A program made the position numbers and the translations under genes. This document shows, piece by piece, positions 6,468-12,027 of a stretch of DNA of 12,027 nt. Position 1 is the stretch's first letter. Each line of letters starts with the position of its first letter. Source of the stretch: Spirochaetales bacterium (GTDB lineage: Bacteria > Spirochaetota > Spirochaetia > JAGLYY01); the NCBI GenBank assembly GCA_023131935.1, contig JAGLYY010000305.1, forward strand, positions 1 to 12,027, given 5' to 3'. Below the pieces are notes generated by a model. It did not search any database and was not told the DNA's origin. It saw only the letters and a program-made list of their open reading frames with translations.

Positions 6468-7139
6468 ATGTTCATCCTCTCACTGTCTGCCAATTCAGAC
6501 AGCTATCTTGAACAGGGGGAAGAATACTTCATGTCAAACCGCCCTGAAGAGGCCCTTCCCCTTCTCGAGGTAGCTTTAAATGCTGATCCGGGGAATGAAA
6601 AAATTTATCTCTATCTTGGGATAGTATATGAACAGCTTAATCAACGGGACAAAGCAATTGCCGTACTCCAGCGGGGAGTGAAGATTGCTACCCGCTATAA
6701 GGGAAAGTTCTATTTTAATATTGGGAATAATTTTTTTTATAAAAACCAGAATACACTTGCGGAGGAGATGTATTCTCAGGCAATTACTACCAATCCTGCC
6801 TACGCGGATGCTTATTTGAACAGGGCTAATACCCGGCTCAGGCAAGAGAACCAGGAGGGAGCACTTACAGATTACCGTGTATATCTCTCTTTAAGCCCAA
6901 ACGCGCCTCAACGGGAAGATATCGAGGCCCTTATTGAAATCCTTTCGCGATGGATTCAGGATACTGAAGCCAGGCGGTTAGCGGAAGAGGCGGAAAGGAA
7001 AGCTCTTGAGGAGCGGCAGAAGGCCCTGTTGGCGGACGTCCTCAACACATTAAGCAACGCGGGGGAAGATACCGAGAACCTTTCGGCGGATACCGGTGAA
7101 ATCGAATATGAAACCGAAGAATTCGATATAGACGATTAA
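6468..7139 (+). CDS. Exported TPR protein with acidic tail
   Basis: At least 223 aa, and probably about 238 if translation begins at ATC 6423. It is likely secreted to the periplasm through a signal peptide ending near SLSA-NS. Four TPR units follow, counted from the ATG at 6468: roughly 10-43, 44-77, 80-113 (FNIGNNFFYKNQNTLAEEMYSQAI) and 114-147 (ADAYLNRANTRLRQENQEGAL). A charged helix RRLAEEAERKALEERQKALLADVL (about 163-187) looks like a coiled coil. The end is strongly acidic with many Glu and Asp. TPRs bind other proteins, so a scaffold or adaptor role is inferred; no catalytic motif is seen. An 8-T run at 6731-6738 lies inside the gene. It is followed 30 bp later by another TPR gene on the same strand and is divergent from a third. 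The coding call is firm, function unknown. Confidence 0.75.
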   Translation: MFILSLSANSDSYLEQGEEYFMSNRPEEALPLLEVALNADPGNEKIYLYLGIVYEQLNQRDKAIAVLQRGVKIATRYKGKFYFNIGNNFFYKNQNTLAEEMYSQAITTNPAYADAYLNRANTRLRQENQEGALTDYRVYLSLSPNAPQREDIEALIEILSRWIQDTEARRLAEEAERKALEERQKALLADVLNTLSNAGEDTENLSADTGEIEYETEEFDIDD

Positions 7140-7153
7140 ACAGTAAAAGGCTT

Positions 7154-7161
7154 AAGAAAGG
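7154..7161 (+). promoter_or_regulatory. Ribosome binding site of the large TPR gene
   Basis: AAGAAAGG ends 8 bases before the ATG at 7170, within the 30-bp gap after the upstream TPR gene. No terminator is visible in this gap, so the two genes are probably co-transcribed. Confidence 0.6.
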
Positions 7162-7169
7162 TACTAATC

Positions 7170-8990
7170 ATGGATAGACGATTAATCATAGTAATAGGGG
7201 CGATTGCCCTCATCATACTGGCTGTAGTACTGGTTTTTCTCTTAAAAGGTCCATCAGAAGGGGATGTGCTGCGGAAGAATACACTGCTTCTCGCCGAGGA
7301 CTATCTGGAACGGGGAGAGTACGAACGGGCCCTTGATCTTCTCGATCAGCTGATAATCCAGAATGCCTCAGACAAGGAAGCAAAGGATCTGCGGGATAGA
7401 GTAATACAGGCAATGAAGGCGGCAGAGGCAAGCAGAGCGGACTCCGAAGCCAGGAGTCAGGATGAATTTGTCGATTCACTGTCGGAGATCTCTGAGTCAA
7501 TCGCGGAAACGGCAAGAAGTGCTCAGGAAACTCAGCCCCCGCCGCAGCGGGCAACAACTCCCGGGGAGACAATCGGGCTATCGCAGCATGAGCGGGAGAA
7601 ACTGGAAAGAATAAACCGGCTGCTTGATGAAGGGGTCAAGGCAATGGGACAGGGGGAGTATGATGCAGCCCGGGGAAAATTCGATGAAGTAATCGATATC
7701 GACCCGGATGTTGCCGAAGCCTATGCCCAAAAAGGAGAGGCTTTCTTCCGTGAAGATAGACAGGACGAGCAGAATATTCAAAAGGCAGTTGAAAACGCGA
7801 ACCGGGCGATCGATAAGGACCGGAACCTCTGGATACCCCATAATACCCTTGGAAAGATTTACGCTCATAACAAAAACTGGGATAACGCCATAGATTCTTT
7901 CGGAGAGGCAAACAGGTTGAACCCGGAAGATTCCTCAATTTTATTTGAACTGGGGAAAGCCCAGTTCAGGGCAAGGAAATTCGAGGAGGCTCGACGTTCC
8001 TTTATGGGGGTAATCCACATCGATCCCAATCATGAAAGAGCCCACTACAATCTTGGGGCAACCCTTAAAGTTCTTGGCTTAAGGGACCAGGCACTTACCT
8101 CCTTCAGAAATGCGGCCCAGGTTAAGCCAGACTATAGCGGTGCCCATTTTGCTATCGCCGAGATCTTAATGGAAAAAGGTAAACTCGACAATGCCATTGA
8201 AAGTTACCGCGAAGCGGTGACCCTTTCACCTCAAACCGAAAAATATCTCCGTGGGCTTGCGTCAGCTCTCTTTCAGAAGAAAGATTATTCCGGTGCGGAA
8301 ACCTACTTTAAAAAGGCCTACGACCTTAATCCCGAAAAACCGGAAAATAATTACAATCTCGCGCTGGTAAAATTGAATCTGGGAAAACCATCACAAGCCC
8401 TTCCTTTCGCGACAAAAGCTGTACAGCTTAAACCAGATTCTGAAGTGTATCTTTTTGCCCTCGGGCAGATCAGCGAAGCATTGAATCAAACCGATTCGGC
8501 GATCCAGATGTATCTGAAATCCATCGATAGAAATAGTGAGTATCTCCCGCCAAGAATAAATCTTGGCAATATTTATGATGAAGGGGGATTGTATGACAAA
8601 GCCCTGGAACAGCTTCTTTTAGCCTATAGAATTGACCCGGAATCTCTGGAGGTCAATAACAATCTAGGCAATGTATATCTCCACGCGGAACTCTATAATG
8701 AAGCAATCCGTCATTATAAGAAGGCACTCACAATAAACCCGGGGGCAACTCTCATGCGGTATAATCTCGCCCTCGCTTATATGGAGACCGATGAACTTGA
8801 ACTTGCCAAATCAACCCTTACGGAACTTGTAAAGATAAGCCCGGTTTATTGGGACGCATACTATCATCTGGGAAATATCCTCTACCGTGAAGGGGATATT
8901 GAAGGGGCAAAAGCGATCTACCGGAAGCTGCTGGAGCAGAATCCCGATTATGAACGCAAAGATGAGATAAACAAGATACTCGAGAGTTAA
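7170..8990 (+). CDS. Large membrane-anchored TPR protein
   Basis: A 606-aa protein with an N-terminal membrane anchor (residues 4-26, preceded by Arg3-Arg4) and almost nothing but TPR units after it. One unit sits at about 35-68. A linker rich in Ser, Glu, Pro and Gln, including QPPPQR, spans about 70-140. A run of about 13 units then covers 147-593, for example WIPHNTLGKIYAHNKNWDNAI, AHYNLGATLKVLGLRDQAL and VNNNLGNVYLHAELYNEAI. The second unit of the run has a short insertion near EDRQDEQNIQ. Such an array forms a superhelix that holds peptides or several partners; the anchor places it on the membrane, probably facing the periplasm. It lies downstream of the exported TPR gene in one transcription unit. 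Its stop is 7 bp from that of the convergent mutL. Client proteins cannot be deduced from sequence. Confidence 0.85.
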   Translation: MDRRLIIVIGAIALIILAVVLVFLLKGPSEGDVLRKNTLLLAEDYLERGEYERALDLLDQLIIQNASDKEAKDLRDRVIQAMKAAEASRADSEARSQDEFVDSLSEISESIAETARSAQETQPPPQRATTPGETIGLSQHEREKLERINRLLDEGVKAMGQGEYDAARGKFDEVIDIDPDVAEAYAQKGEAFFREDRQDEQNIQKAVENANRAIDKDRNLWIPHNTLGKIYAHNKNWDNAIDSFGEANRLNPEDSSILFELGKAQFRARKFEEARRSFMGVIHIDPNHERAHYNLGATLKVLGLRDQALTSFRNAAQVKPDYSGAHFAIAEILMEKGKLDNAIESYREAVTLSPQTEKYLRGLASALFQKKDYSGAETYFKKAYDLNPEKPENNYNLALVKLNLGKPSQALPFATKAVQLKPDSEVYLFALGQISEALNQTDSAIQMYLKSIDRNSEYLPPRINLGNIYDEGGLYDKALEQLLLAYRIDPESLEVNNNLGNVYLHAELYNEAIRHYKKALTINPGATLMRYNLALAYMETDELELAKSTLTELVKISPVYWDAYYHLGNILYREGDIEGAKAIYRKLLEQNPDYERKDEINKILES

Positions 8991-8992
8991 AT

Positions 8993-9007
8993 CCGCATCA
9001 GGTGCGG
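8993..9007. terminator. Small hairpin between convergent TPR and mutL ends
   Basis: CCGCA (8993-8997), loop TCAGG, TGCGG (9003-9007): a perfect 5-bp stem starting 3 bases after the TPR stop and covering the mutL stop. It has no T-run on either side, so it is at best a weak bidirectional terminator or an mRNA 3'-end stabiliser. Confidence 0.3.
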
Positions 9008-10731
9008 CCGACAAGTTGAAAGAGTTCTTCCCGGGATATTACAAACCACACAGGTCGGCCGTGTGGGCATCTCGCATTCTCCAGAGCGAAGGTTTGTTCA
9101 AGGAGGTTCGTAGCTGAAATTTCATCCAGAACCTCCCCATCTTTAATGGCCCCTTTACAGGACAGGGTAGCATACAATTCCTGCTCCAACTCCTTGAAAC
9201 TCCCTCGCTGGGTTTTCAAAAAATCGATAATGAGCCCCTCCATGGAAAGGCAGGCAGCCGGGAGGGCTTTCAGCACCCAGGTTTCCTGTTCGGTTTTAGT
9301 AAGAATTATCCCTAAATCCCGATAAATCTCCTGTTGCTCCCTGATAAGCCTGTCTTCAGAATCCTCAACCTCAAATTCCCTGGGTACAAGGAGCTGCTGG
9401 GGAGATTTCCTTCCTTCCCGAATTTCATTAAAAAGAATCCTTTCATGAGCAGCATGCTGATCCACCATGAAGAGTTTTCCTTCCCGTTCCGCAAGGAGAA
9501 AAAGATTGAAAACCTGTCCGAGGTACCGAAAAGCGGTAACCGCTTTTTCTGAGATGGCTAGAGGTACCGGATCGATTTTATTTTCCCGGCTGTTTGAAAA
9601 GGGGGGAAGGGTCCCTCTGTATCCCGGAACAGGAGGTGCTTTCTCTTTTACAACGCCGGTGGAGAAATCGAGAAAGTTGCTGAACTCTTTTCGAAGAGCC
9701 CCCGGTGTCCGCGGCTTGTCAGCTTTGAGGGAAAATGGGGAAAGGAATTCCTTTACTGTTTCTACAATCCGCCGGTGAATTTCCGCCAGATTGCGGAATT
9801 TCACCTCCCTTTTGGCAGGATGAATATTAAAGTCTACAAGCTCGGGTGCTATTTCAAGAAAAAGGAAACAAACTGGGAAACTGCCCCCGGGCAGATATTC
9901 AGAGTATCCATATTCAACAGCCTGCATAAGGGAGAACTCCTGGATCCTCCTCTTGTTCACGAATACCTGGATATACCGGCGATCCCGTCGTGAGAGGGAA
10001 GGGCTGCCCGCGACAAAGCGCACGGTAAAGGAATCAAAGACTCTCTTGTGCTCATGGAGAAGGGGTGGTGTAAACATCCGTGGAAAAATCTGGACAATTC
10101 GCTCCGTTGGATCTGAAGGGGGAAGAAAATATTTAAGGCTGCCATCAATAAAAAGCCGGAAGGTGATCTCAGGAAATGGAAGGGCTTTCTCAATAAAAGT
10201 GTTGCGGCACATTGAAGTTTCAGCGGAAGCCTTTTTAAGAAACTTCCTCCTCCCGGGAAGGTTGTAAAAAAGGTCTCCAACCTGCAGGATAGTTCCCTGT
10301 TTCCCCTGGATCGGGGTCAGGGCAATCTCTTTGCCGCCATGGATAAGGAGACGATGATTTTCCCCGGAAACGCCGCTGGTTATCTCGAGACGGGAGACCG
10401 CGGCGATCGAGCAAAGAGCCTCTCCGCGGAAGCCGAGGGTGGTAAGAGCATAGAGGTCATCTTCATGGTTTATTTTGCTTGTGGCATGAGATTTAACGCA
10501 GAGCTTTATGTCCTCCCGGTCCATTCCCGAACCATCATCAACGACCCGGATGGAATCAATTCCCCCGCCGGTAATATACACATCGATATTGGAAGCACCG
10601 GCATCAATAGAGTTATCCAGAAGTTCCCGAAGCACAGAAAACGGCCGGTCGATTACCTCGCCGGCCGCTATTTTTCGAGCGACAGATCCCCGGAGGAGGT
10701 GAATCCTCCGGGTGGATTTATAAGTAGTCAT
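8998..10731 (-). CDS. mutL: DNA mismatch repair endonuclease MutL
   Basis: MutL couples mismatch recognition by MutS to strand removal. The N-terminal GHKL ATPase is complete: IAAGEVIDRP (21-30), ELLDNSIDAGA with Glu36 and Asn40, DDGSGM (65-70), HATSK (82-86), TLGFRGEAL (98-105), and DFNIHPAKREV (300-310) closing the transducer domain. A variable linker spans about 335-400. The C-terminal domain is of the nicking type: DQHAAHE (424-430), SCKGAIKDGE (524-533) and CPHGRP (555-560). QQLLVP (445-450) matches the motif that docks on the sliding clamp. One deviation: the second Glu of DQHA(X)2E(X)4E is Asn435, with Glu436 next to it. At 577 aa it is slightly shorter than many MutLs. Only 6 bp separate it from the upstream gene, and no good ribosome site is present, so translation may be coupled. 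A hairpin lies at codons 7-14. Identification is certain. Confidence 0.97.
   Translation of the reverse strand: MTTYKSTRRIHLLRGSVARKIAAGEVIDRPFSVLRELLDNSIDAGASNIDVYITGGGIDSIRVVDDGSGMDREDIKLCVKSHATSKINHEDDLYALTTLGFRGEALCSIAAVSRLEITSGVSGENHRLLIHGGKEIALTPIQGKQGTILQVGDLFYNLPGRRKFLKKASAETSMCRNTFIEKALPFPEITFRLFIDGSLKYFLPPSDPTERIVQIFPRMFTPPLLHEHKRVFDSFTVRFVAGSPSLSRRDRRYIQVFVNKRRIQEFSLMQAVEYGYSEYLPGGSFPVCFLFLEIAPELVDFNIHPAKREVKFRNLAEIHRRIVETVKEFLSPFSLKADKPRTPGALRKEFSNFLDFSTGVVKEKAPPVPGYRGTLPPFSNSRENKIDPVPLAISEKAVTAFRYLGQVFNLFLLAEREGKLFMVDQHAAHERILFNEIREGRKSPQQLLVPREFEVEDSEDRLIREQQEIYRDLGIILTKTEQETWVLKALPAACLSMEGLIIDFLKTQRGSFKELEQELYATLSCKGAIKDGEVLDEISATNLLEQTFALENARCPHGRPVWFVISREELFQLVGRT
10689..10712 (-). 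promoter_or_regulatory. Hairpin in the first codons of mutL
   Basis: The mutL message contains CCCGGAGGA, loop TTCACC, then TCCTCCGGG: a perfect 9-bp GC-rich stem with a 6-base loop, starting about 19 bases after the ATG. One arm holds a Shine-Dalgarno-like GGAGGA; the loop and other arm contain CACCTCCT, identical to the 16S anti-Shine-Dalgarno sequence. It could slow initiation; function is unproven. Confidence 0.4.
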
Positions 10732-10737
10732 AACGTT

Positions 10738-12027
10738 TTAAAAACTCACCCTCGTTTCAATGCTGATAGAGGGAAGAACAATGGGGTTACCATCAGCGTC
10801 TAATTCGAACTCACCACTATCGGTAAACTTCGTAGTGGAAGAGAAGAGAATGGCAATGTCGAGGCTTGAAGCAACGCCGATAACCACTTCACCCTTGAGA
10901 GTGGAATAGATATCAAAGAACTTGAAGTTTTTCTCTTTGATACTCTTTACGAGGTTGGTTCTATCGTAAATTATAGATCCATGAATCGGAACAACGGGGA
11001 TAACATCGGGAAGGACCTCTGCCCGAAGGTGGAGATAATCATTTGCTGAGGTGTCGACCGCACCTGAATCCCCAACCTGCCAGGGCCACATATACCCCGC
11101 TTCGAAGGTAACCATATCGAGGATGTTGGCACTTGCCCCACCGTAGATTCCCATCTCTTTAGTATCGTAAATTGGATTATCAATATCATTGAGATAGTCG
11201 TAGATCTCTTTAGCATATGTTCCACGCATCCTGTCATAGGTTGGATTGAAGAAAGCGGGGCGGAAGATTCCGTCGTAGTACCGGTATTCAAGGCGGTAGT
11301 CAACAAAGAGAATATTTCCCATCAAACCGCTTGCGATACCGAAGTTAGCGGGTTTGAATGTATCTCCGGAAAATCCTATTGCCTCCAAGGCGAATCCCGC
11401 GGGTACTGCTCCTGCGGTTTCCCTGAAGTAGGGGAGAAGTCCACCTACATCAGCGTAGAGGATGAGGCTCAGGAAGTCGGTTTCCACTATCGGAAAGTCG
11501 ATATCCGCGGCGGCCGTAGTGAAAAGCGGATTACCGTATTTGATTTCAGAGCCGGGCTGACTATCGTCGGAAGCAACTTCACCAGCCGGGTTGATATCCA
11601 CGATGCTTGAGATTCCGATAGCCATGGGGAAGAAGTCCGGTGCCGGACGGAAGAAAACACGTCCGCCAAGGATGTAGATGTCAGACAGATCATTTACCAC
11701 CGTTTCCATTCCGAAGGTGCCGTTGTCCATCCCAAGGTTGAATCCGATTCTCCTGATAGCAGGAAAATCTCCATCATTGGCGTACCGGTTCATCAGAATC
11801 CCGTGGCCAACGGTGAGGTTATCCAGATTGCCTACCTTAAAGAAGAATGGGTCCCGTTGCTCTCCCCATTCCAGGTATTTGAATTTCAACGCAAGGTCGG
11901 AGACCGCGTCCCCGGCGATATTGAGAAAACCGGTCTGATCGGTACCGAAGGACCATTCATTGTTACCTTTCGGTTTGTACCAGTCGCCGGGATCGAAGAG
12001 GTTTGTTTCATAAACTATTGGCAGGTA
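10738..12027 (-). CDS. Probable outer-membrane beta-barrel protein (partial, 5' end missing)
   Basis: The frame is open to the window edge, so the start is outside. A TTG at 11889 is only an internal Leu: upstream in frame one reads, among others, YETNLFDPGDWYKPKGNNEWSFGTDQTGFLNIAGDAVSDLALKFKYLEW. About 429 residues are visible. The sequence is rich in short amphipathic strands with Gly, Tyr, Phe and Asp, as in FFFKVGNLDNLTVGHGILMN, GRVFFRPAPDFFPMAIGIS and FVDYRLEYRYYDG. It ends in SISIETRVSF with a terminal Phe, the usual Omp85/BAM-recognised end of a barrel. From this I infer an outer-membrane protein, perhaps of a spirochaete-specific family, though no named family is recognised. The stop lies 6 bp before mutL on the same strand, so they are probably co-transcribed. 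Porin, adhesin or assembly roles cannot be told apart. Confidence 0.65.
   Translation of the reverse strand, partial: YLPIVYETNLFDPGDWYKPKGNNEWSFGTDQTGFLNIAGDAVSDLALKFKYLEWGEQRDPFFFKVGNLDNLTVGHGILMNRYANDGDFPAIRRIGFNLGMDNGTFGMETVVNDLSDIYILGGRVFFRPAPDFFPMAIGISSIVDINPAGEVASDDSQPGSEIKYGNPLFTTAAADIDFPIVETDFLSLILYADVGGLLPYFRETAGAVPAGFALEAIGFSGDTFKPANFGIASGLMGNILFVDYRLEYRYYDGIFRPAFFNPTYDRMRGTYAKEIYDYLNDIDNPIYDTKEMGIYGGASANILDMVTFEAGYMWPWQVGDSGAVDTSANDYLHLRAEVLPDVIPVVPIHGSIIYDRTNLVKSIKEKNFKFFDIYSTLKGEVVIGVASSLDIAILFSSTTKFTDSGEFELDADGNPIVLPSISIETRVSF

Noticed and set aside
9005..9061. 8-bp inverted repeat CGGCCGAC / GTCGGCCG near the 3' end of mutL
   Set aside because: The arms are 41 bp apart and one falls in the codons for the conserved CPHGRP motif, so coding constraint and chance explain it.
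10339..10803. Plus-strand open frame opposite mutL
   Set aside because: It is a shadow of mutL, whose motifs are unambiguous; its product has no recognisable features.
11487..11889. TTG at 11889 as the start of the outer-membrane gene
   Set aside because: The frame stays open to the window edge and the upstream residues continue the same strand-rich pattern, so the gene is truncated by the window, not started there.
1..12027. CRISPR array, tRNA, transposon or prophage signals
   Set aside because: No spaced direct repeats, clover-leaf sequences, transposase motifs or integrase motifs were found, and the genes are closely packed with uniform composition.

Overview
The window looks like a gene-dense chromosomal segment of a free-living spirochaete. 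This is inferred from the many membrane-anchored TPR proteins, a lipoprotein with a loose lipobox, an outer-membrane-type protein beside mutL, and moderate GC. No rRNA or other decisive marker is present. About 98 percent of the window is coding. I see no tRNA, rRNA, insertion sequence, phage gene or CRISPR array.

Layout. (1) 1-3344, plus strand, four tightly packed genes: the 3' end of a dihydroorotate-dehydrogenase-like flavoprotein, a glycerolipid-type acyltransferase, a protein whose C-terminal half resembles the winged-helix end of elongation factor SelB but has no GTPase domain, and a small lipoprotein. (2) 3341-6328, minus strand, three overlapping genes read 6328 to 3341: a membrane-anchored TPR protein with a degenerate Mrr-like nuclease-fold C-terminus, a calcineurin-like phosphoesterase with an altered first metal motif, and a ParB/sulfiredoxin-fold 'DGNHR' protein. 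(3) 6329-6467, the only real intergenic region. It carries a good minus-strand promoter candidate and the likely non-AUG start of the next gene. (4) 6468-8990, plus strand, two TPR proteins: one probably exported, one membrane-anchored with about 13 repeats. (5) 8998-12027, minus strand: mutL preceded 6 bp upstream by a large partial gene for a probable outer-membrane beta-barrel protein.

How the genes fit together. The three TPR genes form a divergent cluster from one short control region, which suggests a shared envelope-associated scaffold role. The minus-strand operon is the best candidate for an uncharacterised system, because its gene overlaps tie together a TPR/nuclease-fold protein, a phosphoesterase and a ParB-fold protein. 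MutL is an endonuclease-type mismatch-repair protein and needs no link to its neighbours. The points most worth checking are the GTPase-less SelB-like protein, the three-gene minus operon, the probable AUC start at 6423, and the hairpin at the 5' end of mutL.
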